A DNA stretch of 64,000 nucleotides from Bacillota bacterium (lineage in GTDB: Bacteria; Bacillota; Clostridia; Acetivibrionales; DSM-1351). Positions within the stretch are counted from its first letter, which is position 1. Each line of letters begins with the position of its first letter. The translations under genes were made by a program, and so were the position numbers. Below, piece by piece: positions 44,391 to 53,073 of the stretch. The stretch spans positions 27,140-91,139 of the forward strand of contig JAEWOH010000002.1 in assembly GCA_023460955.1 (NCBI GenBank), read 5' to 3'. Below the pieces are notes generated by a model. It was not told where the DNA came from. It ran no database searches and worked only from the letters and a program-made list of their open reading frames with translations.

Positions 44391-45461
44391 TCATTTGTCT
44401 TGTTGATCTTCTTTTGAAACTTCCGGTTCTTGGTTTACAGCTTCACTGCTTTCGGTCTCGTCGCTTTCAGTCTCTTTGTTTGCGGTTTCAAACTCTGTGC
44501 TCTGAGCTTTCGGTTCCACCCCTTTTACTTCCTGCTCTTGGCTTTGAATTTCGGAGTCAGTATTCTCTTCCTCCATTATTTTAAGTATAGCGGCGTAACC
44601 GCTCTGTCCTACTTCGACCTCTTCATTATTTTTTACTTTTGTTCTTCTATAGATAACAATAATTGAAAAAATAATAATAAATATTATTGAAAGCAGCTGT
44701 GATACTCTTAAATTGCCAAGCATAAGACTATCGGTTCTGAGACCCTCAATTACTGCTCTTCCTATGCCGTAACCAATAAAGTAATAACAGAAAACTTCTC
44801 CATCAAACTTTTTCTTTCTCCTTATCCACATAAGGAATGCAAATAAGATAAAATTCCATAAGGATTCGTACAAAAATGTCGGATGCACCGGTAAGTCCGG
44901 GTTTACATTGACACCGCTATTAGCCAGATTCTGCAGATAAGCTCTAACCGGTGAGCTTGTCATTCCCCAGGGAAGTGAAGTGTTTGTACCGAAAGCCTCC
45001 TGGTTGAAAAAATTGCCCCAACGGCCTATTGCTTGTCCAAGTGGTATATAAACTACCGCAAAGTCGAAGAATTTTAAAACCGGAATTTTCTTGTACCTTG
45101 CAACGAAATAACCGGCTATTACTGCAAATAAGACACCGCCGATAACAGCCAGCCCGCCTTTTCTTAAATTTAAAATATCAATAGGGTTATATTTATAGGT
45201 ATCCCAACTAAAAACTACAAAGTACAGGCGGGCACCAATTATTGCTGCCGGCGCCGCAAACAGCATAAGATCAATCACTGTCTCCGGCACTAGTCCAAAT
45301 TTATTGGAATCACGCATTGCCCATAATACACATACCAAAAAAGCAAACGCAATAATAATTCCATACCAGTAAATCGGCATGTTAAAAACTTTGAATGCAA
45401 CGTTTGAAATATTAAAGTCCAAACCGAGGTTCGGAAAACTAACTAATATTTTATCTTCCAT
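44391..45461 (-). CDS. lgt: prolipoprotein diacylglyceryl transferase with acidic tail
   Basis: About 356 aa. Lgt moves diacylglycerol from phosphatidylglycerol to the lipobox Cys of prolipoproteins. Seven helices and the signature GQAIGRWGNFFNQEAFG are present, as is the C-terminal GIGRAVIEGLRTDSL. After the last helix a tail of about 75 residues follows that is rich in Glu, Ser and Gln and has no known domain. The tail is not part of a minimal Lgt. I chose ATG 45461 (MEDKILVSF), seven bases after GGAGG. The gene is 18 bp before rodA, so they share a transcript. Confidence 0.95.
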   Translation of the reverse strand: MEDKILVSFPNLGLDFNISNVAFKVFNMPIYWYGIIIAFAFLVCVLWAMRDSNKFGLVPETVIDLMLFAAPAAIIGARLYFVVFSWDTYKYNPIDILNLRKGGLAVIGGVLFAVIAGYFVARYKKIPVLKFFDFAVVYIPLGQAIGRWGNFFNQEAFGTNTSLPWGMTSSPVRAYLQNLANSGVNVNPDLPVHPTFLYESLWNFILFAFLMWIRRKKKFDGEVFCYYFIGYGIGRAVIEGLRTDSLMLGNLRVSQLLSIIFIIIFSIIVIYRRTKVKNNEEVEVGQSGYAAILKIMEEENTDSEIQSQEQEVKGVEPKAQSTEFETANKETESDETESSEAVNQEPEVSKEDQQDK

Positions 45462-45540
45462 ATAACAGCCTCCACACAATACCTTTTATTGATAAATGCA
45501 GGTGTATAAATAACTACAGCCTGTAGAATAAGACAGTAAA

Positions 45541-46824
45541 TTATTTGCTTTTTACCACAGATAATGCAAGCCTGTCTGAATCAAAATGTTTTTCAAATAC
45601 TTCTTTAACATAATCAAAATTCATTGTATCATAAACATCCAAATAATCAAACATTGTAACACCTTTGAAATATAGGTTTATAAAGCTTCTTGAAATACTT
45701 TCAACTGAATTCATCTGTCTTAGGAACCTTCCTTTAGATGCTTTTAGAAGCCTTTCAAAGGTCTCATGGCTTAGTCCTTCCTTTTTCAGTCTGCTGATTT
45801 CTTTTGTGAAGCTATCCTTCACTGCTTCAGGATTAATAGATTCTCCCCCAAGCATTGAATATGCATAACTGTCTTCAATTGAAAAATCAGACTCAAAGCT
45901 TGAATTAATTAAACCTTTATCGTACAATTCTCCGAAAAGTTCCGAGCTTCTTCCTATAAGCATTGATATAAGTAACTTTACAGCTAACTCATATCTGATT
46001 ATTTCCAATCCTTTCAATTTGAAGTTTATGTCCTTAAAGCCCATATAGAAAAGAGGTGTAGGTACAGCCATATTCTGTTCAACATAATCCTTGTGCAAGC
46101 CTTCCCCTTCTTCAGGGAAAATACGCTTGATTTCACCATGATTTTCCTTGGCAGCTATGTTATTTTCGACCTGTTCAAATACTTTTTCATGGTCTACATC
46201 GCCAACAACTGTAATAACCATATTAGATGGATGATAGAAGGTTTCATAGCACTTGTACAGTGTTTCTCTGGTTATTTTGCTGATACTTTCTATTGATCCG
46301 GCTATATCTTTTTTTACAGGATGCTTTTTGTAAAAGGCATCTAAAAGGTTAAAGGTTACTCTCCAGCCCGGATCATCACGGTACATGTTTATCTCCTGCC
46401 CGATTATTCCCTTCTCTCTTTCTACACTCTCCTCAGTTATATATGGGTTCTGCACAAAATTCAAAAGCAGATCAAAATTTTCAGTAAATAAATCGGTACA
46501 TGAGAAAAGATATACAGTCTGGTTAAAGCTTGTGAAAGCATTAGGCCTTGAGCCAAGTGCGGCAAACTTATCCATAACACTGCCGTCCTTTTGCTCAAAC
46601 AGTTTATGTTCAAGGAAGTGTGCAATACCATCCGGAACTTTAGTCGGTTCTGTTTCCCCGGGAATGATAAACTTATTGTCTACAGAGCCATAATGTGTTG
46701 AAAAGGTTGCATGTTTTTTGTAATAACCCTTTTTAGGTACAACAATACAGTTTAAACCACTTTTGTGCTGGTACTTATACACTATTTCATTATATTTCTT
46801 AAATTCAAGGGTTTCATATTTCAT
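45541..46824 (-). CDS. M16 family zinc peptidase, YmfH-like
   Basis: About 427 aa. The inverted zinc motif HxxEH is present as HFLEH (His69, Glu72, His73 from the chosen start), with the third ligand in EREKGIIGQEI. M16 peptidases degrade or process short peptides inside a clamshell of two homologous halves. The gene lies 73 bp after a partner without the zinc motif (46898), as in ymfF-ymfH of Bacillus. The two probably form a heterodimer. The start ATG 46824 (MKYETLEF) has GGAG at a suitable distance. Confidence 0.9.
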   Translation of the reverse strand: MKYETLEFKKYNEIVYKYQHKSGLNCIVVPKKGYYKKHATFSTHYGSVDNKFIIPGETEPTKVPDGIAHFLEHKLFEQKDGSVMDKFAALGSRPNAFTSFNQTVYLFSCTDLFTENFDLLLNFVQNPYITEESVEREKGIIGQEINMYRDDPGWRVTFNLLDAFYKKHPVKKDIAGSIESISKITRETLYKCYETFYHPSNMVITVVGDVDHEKVFEQVENNIAAKENHGEIKRIFPEEGEGLHKDYVEQNMAVPTPLFYMGFKDINFKLKGLEIIRYELAVKLLISMLIGRSSELFGELYDKGLINSSFESDFSIEDSYAYSMLGGESINPEAVKDSFTKEISRLKKEGLSHETFERLLKASKGRFLRQMNSVESISRSFINLYFKGVTMFDYLDVYDTMNFDYVKEVFEKHFDSDRLALSVVKSK

Positions 46825-46897
46825 AATAAACATTTCTCCGTTTCTGCCGCCTGACAGCGAGCCTTTATAATAATTTATAAATCTTCAGCTATCACCG

Positions 46898-48202
46898 TCA
46901 TACGGCTTCTGCTTCCTGCGCTGTTAAGAAATAAACTGTGTCCAGCTGGATTTTACCGGTTATTGCCACGACATCCTCTTTTGTTACCCTTCTTATTTTA
47001 GCAAGAACACCTTCAAGAGTATCATGAGTTTGTGCTACCAACTGACTGAAATTGAAATCCACTACTTGTAATTGGCTGTCCTTCAGTGAATGAATTCCTG
47101 TTTCCAGAGACTTTATGGTAGATTCAAATTCGTAGTCTGAAATCCTGCCTTCCTTTATTGCTTCAAGCTGCTCCATTATAAGGGACTTAGCATGATCCTT
47201 TTCCTTTATATCAATACCGCTTCCAATAATCATCAGTCCTTTGAACTTTTCAAGGCCTGCAAATATATAGTAAGCCAACCCGGCCTTCTCCCTTACATTC
47301 TGAAAAAGCTTAGAGTGCATACCTCCTCCGAGAATACCGCTATATACCATTAAGGCATAATAGTCATCTTCCTTCGGGGTGATATTAGTTCTGAAGCCTA
47401 ATGAAAGCTTAGCCTGTGTAACATCCATTTTATCTTCAAAATATTTGACTTTATCTACCATTTTCTTAACAATGCTGGCATTAAGTGCTTTGGTTACCCC
47501 TCTGTCAAGTTTACTTATTTCGTTCCTGATAAACTCAATGTCACGGTCCTCCAGTTCGCCCGTAATAAAAATGTCAGCAGGCAAAGTAGTAACCCTTTCT
47601 CTATAATGTTTATATAATTCATCAGCTGTAATATTGTCTATTTGATCAGTTGTGCCATATTCATAAAGTCCAAAAGGCTCATCCTGACACATTAGCTCAT
47701 AGCATCTGTCCATCGAATATTGAACCTTGTCATTTGTTCTGCTATCTATAAGCATTTTCAGGTTGTTCTTTTCCTGCTCAACATACTGAGGGTTAAAGGA
47801 GCCTTCCTTTAATGCCGGGCAGTAAATAATCTCAAGAATAAACTTGAGCGCACTTTCAAAATTTCTTTGCTCTGCATCAGCGTATTTATCCGAAAGATAT
47901 TCAAAATAGAAGTGGATTAACTGTCTCTCTCCTTTTTTACCTATACCGCAATCAAATACGGCACCATATAGTTCTTCAAGATAAAGACTAATCTCTTTCA
48001 TAGTGGGAAGTTTTTGTGTTCCTCTTCTGAGAACAGACGGGAACAAAGCATTGAGTGCTACAGAACTCTTATTTAAATTATCTTGAAAAAACACATTTAT
48101 TGTGTTTGTTTTAAACCTTTGAGATTTTATGTTGTAGACCGTTATACCATTTATTTCGAATAGTTTGTTTAAATTTTCCTGAGTTCTTCCGTTCTCTGTC
48201 AT
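46898..48202 (-). CDS. M16 family protein lacking the zinc motif, YmfF-like
   Basis: About 434 aa with the M16 fold (LRRGTQKLPTMKEISLYLEE, YGAVFDCGIGKKGERQLIHF) but no HxxEH at the expected N-terminal place. It is therefore probably the non-catalytic partner of the next gene. The C-terminal half has GILGGGMHSKLFQNVREKAGLAY, shortened here to GGGMHSKLFQNVREKAGLAY, the usual substrate-chamber element. I chose ATG 48202 (MTENGRTQEN), six bases after GGAG; the TTG at 48214 overlaps it. Confidence 0.88.
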   Translation of the reverse strand: MTENGRTQENLNKLFEINGITVYNIKSQRFKTNTINVFFQDNLNKSSVALNALFPSVLRRGTQKLPTMKEISLYLEELYGAVFDCGIGKKGERQLIHFYFEYLSDKYADAEQRNFESALKFILEIIYCPALKEGSFNPQYVEQEKNNLKMLIDSRTNDKVQYSMDRCYELMCQDEPFGLYEYGTTDQIDNITADELYKHYRERVTTLPADIFITGELEDRDIEFIRNEISKLDRGVTKALNASIVKKMVDKVKYFEDKMDVTQAKLSLGFRTNITPKEDDYYALMVYSGILGGGMHSKLFQNVREKAGLAYYIFAGLEKFKGLMIIGSGIDIKEKDHAKSLIMEQLEAIKEGRISDYEFESTIKSLETGIHSLKDSQLQVVDFNFSQLVAQTHDTLEGVLAKIRRVTKEDVVAITGKIQLDTVYFLTAQEAEAV

Positions 48203-48403
48203 AACCATCTCCAATTCCGGCGTTCAGGACATTAATTTTTCTTTCACGCCATATATTCTGACTAAACCGATTTTAATCTTTACTTCCATTATTACTAAAT
48301 TTAAGCATACATATATAGTATAATAAAAAAAATCGTATATATTCAATATAAACACAAATACTAATCTTTGATTAAATCTTTTTGATTTTGATAGGAGGTA
48401 TTT

Positions 48404-48580
48404 ATGAATACAAAGAATAGAAAATACGCACGTCCTTCAAAAAAGAGCAATTATTCTGCTAATGAAAGCAGTGAAGATACTGAATTTACTCTTTCAACCT
48501 CAGCCGCTATCGGTATCTTGGGTGGAACCTTTCTTATAGGACTGGCAGCAGGTAAGCTCGTTGATATGTGCAGAAAATAG
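48404..48580 (+). CDS. 58-residue single-pass membrane protein
   Basis: A small gene on the strand opposite its neighbours. ATG 48404 follows a strong site, AGGAGG, seven bases upstream. The protein begins MNTKNRKYARPSKKSN, has a short acidic stretch (NESSEDTEFT), then one glycine-rich hydrophobic segment (AAIGILGGTFLIGLAAG) and a short tail KLVDMCRK. The helix has small-residue GxxxG-like spacing. A terminator follows. I do not recognise the family and propose no function. Confidence 0.7.
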   Translation: MNTKNRKYARPSKKSNYSANESSEDTEFTLSTSAAIGILGGTFLIGLAAGKLVDMCRK

Positions 48581-48636
48581 TAGCAGTAATTAAAACAAAA
48601 AATATTAATAAGAACCGCTCAATAAAAAGCTTTGAA

Positions 48637-48667
48637 AAGCAAAAGGGACTAAAAGTCCCTTTTTTTG
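48637..48667. terminator. bidirectional intrinsic terminator
   Basis: AAGCAAAAGGGACT and AGTCCCTTTTTTTGCTT pair over at least 10 bp with an AAA loop. It serves the small membrane protein gene and the convergent permease gene. Confidence 0.9.
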
Positions 48668-48695
48668 CTTCTTTATTCAGTTTATAAATCATTCG

Positions 48696-49910
48696 TTATT
48701 CATATCTTAAGGATTCTATAGGATCAAGATCTGCTGCCCTTTTAGCAGGGTACACACCGAATAACAGTCCGAGGGCTACTGATCCAAGGAAAGCCAGGAT
48801 AACAACGGTTATATCAACAGTTGGAGGGATTTGTATTGCACTTGATATGACAAAACCCGCCAGAATTCCAAGCACTATCCCAACTGAGCCGCTTATGCCT
48901 GTCAAAATGATTGATTCGGTTATAAACTGGATTACAATATCCTTTTTCCTTGCCCCCAGTGCTTTTCGTACACCTATTTCTCTTATACGTTCTGTAACAG
49001 ATACCAGTAGTATGTTAACTATACCTATACCACCAACAACCAGAGTTATTACAGCTACCACTAACAATACGGAGGATACTATTCCAAGTATTGAATTGAG
49101 CTGTTCCTGCAAATCAGATAAAAATTCAACATAATACTTATCCTTGTTTCCGTGTTTCTGCTCAAGAATTCTGATAACCTTGTCGCCTATCTTCTTCAGG
49201 GCTGCTTTGTCTCTTTCTTCTACTGTAGCATACATGTAATTCAACTGATCAGTCCATGGATAATTTGCCTGTAAAGTAGTTAACGGAATCGTCATCGAAA
49301 CAGCCTGATTTTCATACATCATCATATCGCCGAAAATAGATGCTTCCTGCTTCTCAACTCCAATGACAGTAAGGTTTAAGGAACTTCCTGAGTTTAATTT
49401 TACTCTCAGTTTCTGTCCTATGGGATCTTTATCCTTAAAATAAGCCTTGGCAAAATCTTCTCGTATAACTACAACGTTAGCTCTTATGGAATTATCAATA
49501 TCATTTATGTTTCTACCCTTAGCCATATCAACCGGCATAATATCCTTATACTGTGATGAAATACCGGTAATGTTGGCATTTCTTGTTTTGTCCCCAAGTC
49601 TCAAAGTTCCTGACCTGCCCATAGAAGTACCTACATTTTTAATCTCTTCAACCTTTGCAATTGCTTTCAGGTCATCATTTTTAAGAACATCATTCTGAGT
49701 AATAGAACCTGATTTATAAGATACTGCTAAAACATTAGCTCCTATCTTCGCAAATTCATTATCCATATACGCCTGGGTTGCATTGCCGATTGCAACAATT
49801 GTTATAACCGAAAAGACACCCATTACAATACCAACCATTGTCAGAACAGAGCGGAGTTTGTTTGCACGAAGACTGGATAACGCCTGCTTAAAGCTTTCGA
49901 TAATATTCAT
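48696..49910 (-). CDS. ABC transporter permease, MacB type
   Basis: 404 aa. An N-terminal helix (LRSVLTMVGIVMGVFSVITI) leads to a MacB extracytoplasmic domain (about 55-270). Three C-terminal helices follow with the FtsX signature (VTERIREIGVRKALGARKKD, FGVYPAKRAADLDPIESLRYE cut at PAKRAADLDPIESLRYE). MacB-type systems export peptides, lipoproteins or signals. It is the last gene of a four-gene operon with an ATPase, a Yip1 protein and a HlyD/MacA adaptor. GACGAGG lies upstream of the ATG, and the gap to the adaptor gene is 19 bp. Confidence 0.94.
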   Translation of the reverse strand: MNIIESFKQALSSLRANKLRSVLTMVGIVMGVFSVITIVAIGNATQAYMDNEFAKIGANVLAVSYKSGSITQNDVLKNDDLKAIAKVEEIKNVGTSMGRSGTLRLGDKTRNANITGISSQYKDIMPVDMAKGRNINDIDNSIRANVVVIREDFAKAYFKDKDPIGQKLRVKLNSGSSLNLTVIGVEKQEASIFGDMMMYENQAVSMTIPLTTLQANYPWTDQLNYMYATVEERDKAALKKIGDKVIRILEQKHGNKDKYYVEFLSDLQEQLNSILGIVSSVLLVVAVITLVVGGIGIVNILLVSVTERIREIGVRKALGARKKDIVIQFITESIILTGISGSVGIVLGILAGFVISSAIQIPPTVDITVVILAFLGSVALGLLFGVYPAKRAADLDPIESLRYE

Positions 49911-49929
49911 TATTCATTTACCTCGTCTT

Positions 49930-51270
49930 CTAATCTTGGACCAGTTTTACTCTAGCTCCATCCTTGTAAGTAGCCTTGGGATTCATTACAACAAGGTCAC
50001 CCTCTTTGATATCCCCGGTTTTAATTTCTGCCTTCATGTCAGAAGTGGTTCCTATCGTAACCGGTACTTTACGCATTGTAGTCTTATCTTTACTTATTAC
50101 AAATACAAAGTTGTTGCCATCCTTGTCAGGGCTGAGCATATCAAGCTGCAGTGTAAGGACCTTCTTAAGATCAACTGTCTTTATATCACAGTTAACAGAG
50201 ATACCTGGCTTTATAGCATCAGTAGTATTATCTATGCTTACAATGACTTGTATAACCGTTTCCTGAGTCCCGGTATTATTCATGTTTGTACTTGCCAGTG
50301 GTGAAACATTCTTAACTTTTCCTGTTATTTTATCATTTTCCGGAATTGAATCTCCGCTGATATCCACTGACTGTCCTTCCTTAATCACTTTTGAATTATA
50401 TTCATTAATGTTAAGCTTTACTTCAAGTTTGTCAGGATTAACAACTTTAAAAACAGGCTGCCCGGCAGGAGTAAAGGAACCCTCAGTAACATTTACCTGC
50501 GCTGCTATTCCATCCATTGTGGCATACATTGCATCATTATATTTTTTTATCCTGCTTTCCAGCTGCTTTATAGCAAGGTCAGTAGTCTGAATAGCTACCT
50601 GCTGAGACTCTAAATCAATTTGTTTTGAATTGGTACTCTGATTGTTTGTTTTTGTTGTTGAGGTTAAACTTTCCTTTTGAGATTCCAAATTAAGTTTCGA
50701 ATTGTTTAAGGCTGCTTCTGCATCTTTTACAGCAGTTTCAGCACTATCAAGTTCACTTTTTGAAATAGCATCAACCTCAAAAAGTGCCTTACTGTCATTA
50801 AAGTTTTTTAAAGCCTTGTCATAAGTTCTCTGTGCTGATGCTACGCTGTTCTCGGCAACCTTAAGAGAATTCTGTACTGACGCTACGCTTACGGTTGTGT
50901 CCATTAACTTTAATTTCTTTAAAGTCAGTTCCTGAGTTTTCTTCTGAAGTTTCTGCTGTTCAAGCTCCAGGTTCAAAGAATCCAGGTCAAATTGAGCTAG
51001 CTGCTGACCTTTTTTAACCACATCATTTTGTTTGACCAGTAATTTTGTAACCTTTACTGGTGTATCCAGATACACTTCAGCTTTATCAACTTCCGCAACT
51101 GTTCCGTTTGCAGAGATAAATGAGCTTATATCATCTTTTTTGACTTCTGCTGTATTTACCGAGAAAATCGGTCCTGAACCGGCAGAGCCGGCATTCTTAA
51201 CTATTCCGGCTGCTATTAAAGCCACAACCAAAACACCAACAACTATGCCTATAACTATCTTCTTTTTCAT
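49930..51270 (-). CDS. HlyD/MacA-family adaptor protein
   Basis: 446 aa. An N-terminal helix (IVIGIVVGVLVVALIAAGIV) anchors the protein. The lipoyl half-domain (VYLDTPVKVTKLLVKQNDVV, GQQLAQFD) is split by a long coiled coil from about residue 100 to 250. A beta-barrel and membrane-proximal domain follow. In Gram-negatives MacA joins MacB to TolC; in Firmicutes there is no outer membrane and related adaptors work with the permease alone. The operon contains its ATPase, permease and a Yip1 protein. GGGGG stands about eleven bases before the ATG. Confidence 0.93.
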   Translation of the reverse strand: MKKKIVIGIVVGVLVVALIAAGIVKNAGSAGSGPIFSVNTAEVKKDDISSFISANGTVAEVDKAEVYLDTPVKVTKLLVKQNDVVKKGQQLAQFDLDSLNLELEQQKLQKKTQELTLKKLKLMDTTVSVASVQNSLKVAENSVASAQRTYDKALKNFNDSKALFEVDAISKSELDSAETAVKDAEAALNNSKLNLESQKESLTSTTKTNNQSTNSKQIDLESQQVAIQTTDLAIKQLESRIKKYNDAMYATMDGIAAQVNVTEGSFTPAGQPVFKVVNPDKLEVKLNINEYNSKVIKEGQSVDISGDSIPENDKITGKVKNVSPLASTNMNNTGTQETVIQVIVSIDNTTDAIKPGISVNCDIKTVDLKKVLTLQLDMLSPDKDGNNFVFVISKDKTTMRKVPVTIGTTSDMKAEIKTGDIKEGDLVVMNPKATYKDGARVKLVQD

Positions 51271-51293
51271 TGTTTATATTACCCCCAATAATC

Positions 51294-52025
51294 CTAATTC
51301 AGTAATTTAGCAGAAGCGACTTCGCCGTATCCAGCAAAGCAGGCAAGAGCTAAAAATGCAACAGCCATTACAATGTATACCTTTTTATTATCTATTTTGC
51401 TTATTGCACCCATACCAATGGTAGCAACTATATACTGCCATATTGCAAATACCTCAAAATTCCTGGCTATTCCAAATAAAAAGCTGCCCTTCATATCGGG
51501 AATAAGTGATGCAAGGCTGGTATATGCAACATCTGAATATGTACCTGTAAATTGAATTGCTATAACGAATACAATAATACCAAGCAATGCGATTATATTG
51601 GAATATCCCAGAACGGATAAACACTGCTTGAAGCTGCCCTGTCCTTTGAATATTTTCAGTACCAGCCATATTACCAGAGCTTCCACCAGCAGCATAACAC
51701 CGGCACCTATGCCTGCTCCAATGGGACCTGATATAACAGAAACATTTAAAAGCTGTTCAAACATTTCCGGAGTCATTTCGGTACCCATATTTGCATAAGT
51801 ATTTTCCAGAACTGTTCTGGTAAACTCCTTAAACATCGGAAAGGCTCCAAACGACATTACCATAGGAGTAATAACAGATAATATAATTCCCAGCAAAACT
51901 CTTGGCTTACGCTCCAGGTCCTCCATAAGTTTTCCGGGCGAAAGAATAGTACTTATTATTCTTTGAAAAAAATTTAACTTTGGCATACTAACATTTTCGT
52001 TCGAAATCACTAGATTGTCGTTCAT
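51294..52025 (-). CDS. Yip1-domain integral membrane protein
   Basis: 243 aa with about five hydrophobic helices in the pattern of Yip1/YIF1 domain proteins (FQRIISTILSPGKLMEDLER at the N-terminus, then GPIGAGIGAGVMLLVEALVI). Such proteins appear beside export ABC systems in Firmicutes; the role is not known. GGAGG lies seven bases before the ATG. A hairpin of 5 bp sits next to that ribosome site. The gap of 166 bp to the upstream ATPase gene is larger than the others in this operon. Confidence 0.82.
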   Translation of the reverse strand: MNDNLVISNENVSMPKLNFFQRIISTILSPGKLMEDLERKPRVLLGIILSVITPMVMSFGAFPMFKEFTRTVLENTYANMGTEMTPEMFEQLLNVSVISGPIGAGIGAGVMLLVEALVIWLVLKIFKGQGSFKQCLSVLGYSNIIALLGIIVFVIAIQFTGTYSDVAYTSLASLIPDMKGSFLFGIARNFEVFAIWQYIVATIGMGAISKIDNKKVYIVMAVAFLALACFAGYGEVASAKLLN

Positions 52026-52039
52026 ATAATACCTCCATT

Positions 52040-52056
52040 TACGCTCTCAGTGCGTA
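52040..52056 (-). other. hairpin next to the Yip1-gene ribosome-binding site
   Basis: TACGC-TCTCAGT-GCGTA lies three bases from GGAGG (52032-52036). It resembles the hairpin at the same place before htpG. Confidence 0.4.
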
Positions 52057-52166
52057 CATAAAAATTTTAAAGACGCTGTATCATCTTTGTATCGAGAAAA
52101 GAACACTGAACTCCTGAATATATTTCACATTGATTCCTCTATAAGAAAATTTTTCCTGTCAATAAT

Positions 52167-52193
52167 AAAAAAATATAAAAGCCCTAAAGCTTT
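52167..52193 (-). terminator. weak terminator-like hairpin after the ABC ATPase gene
   Basis: On the minus strand AAAGC-TTTAGG-GCTTT is followed by TATATTTTTTT and starts at the stop codon. It may let part of the transcription end before the Yip1 gene. Confidence 0.4.
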
Positions 52194-52926
52194 ATTTTAC
52201 TTCTTCCAAATTGAACTTTGTCAGGATTTCTTTCGCGTCCACAGGATTTTTAACTATTTCGTCAGATTTTAAATATCCGTCTCTGAATTTTAGAACTCTT
52301 TTAGTATGTTCAGCTATGTCAGGTTCATGTGTTACAAGAACAATTGTAACTCCTTCCCTATTCAAATCCTGAAATACAGACATAATTTCCTCACTAGACG
52401 TACTGTCCAGGTTACCTGTAGGTTCATCGGCAAGTATTATTGCCGGAGAATTTACCAAAGCTCTGGCAATTGCTACTCTTTGCTTTTGTCCCCCTGACAT
52501 TTCATTGGGCTTATGATGCATTCTTGTTCCCAGACCCACTCGTTCAAGTGCCGCAGTGGCCCTTTTACGTCTTTCCTTACTCCCCACTCCCGCGTAAATC
52601 ATAGGCAGCTCCACGTTTTGCAGAGCTGTTATTCTTGGTAACAGGTTAAAGGATTGAAAAACAAAACCTATTTTAAGATTTCTGATTTTAGCCAGTTCTC
52701 CCTCATTCAATGAGGAAATATTAACACCATCCAGCCAATACTCGCCCTTTGTTGACCGATCAAGACAACCGATAATATTCATCAGGGTGGATTTGCCTGA
52801 ACCGGATGGTCCCATGATAGCCACAAATTCCTCTTTATTTATATCAATATTGGCATTTTTCAGAGCTTCAACTTCAATATGACCATTCTTATAGGTTTTA
52901 CCTAAATCTTTCATGGATATAATCAA
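52192..52926 (-). CDS. ABC transporter ATP-binding protein, MacB/LolD type
   Basis: About 244 aa. Walker A is GPSGSGKST, the signature MSGGQKQRVAIARAL, Walker B IILADEPTGNLD and the H-loop LVTHEPD. The start is TTG 52926 (LIISMKDLGKTY), ten bases after AAAGGAGG; the TTG at 52947 overlaps that site. It powers the MacB-type permease encoded downstream. A short palindrome, CTTTATCAGATAAG, lies about 40 bp upstream and could be an operator. Confidence 0.94.
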   Translation of the reverse strand: MIISMKDLGKTYKNGHIEVEALKNANIDINKEEFVAIMGPSGSGKSTLMNIIGCLDRSTKGEYWLDGVNISSLNEGELAKIRNLKIGFVFQSFNLLPRITALQNVELPMIYAGVGSKERRKRATAALERVGLGTRMHHKPNEMSGGQKQRVAIARALVNSPAIILADEPTGNLDSTSSEEIMSVFQDLNREGVTIVLVTHEPDIAEHTKRVLKFRDGYLKSDEIVKNPVDAKEILTKFNLEEVK

Positions 52927-53073
52927 AACTTTGTTTCCTCCTTTCAAAAAATAATTTATATAAAACTAACCTTTATCAGATAAGTTTTGAAACACTAAAA
53001 ATGAAACCCGTTGAGCAACTAATTTATAACCAAATTTTAAAACTTGTTGGAGTTGAAAGCATTTGAAGATAGT

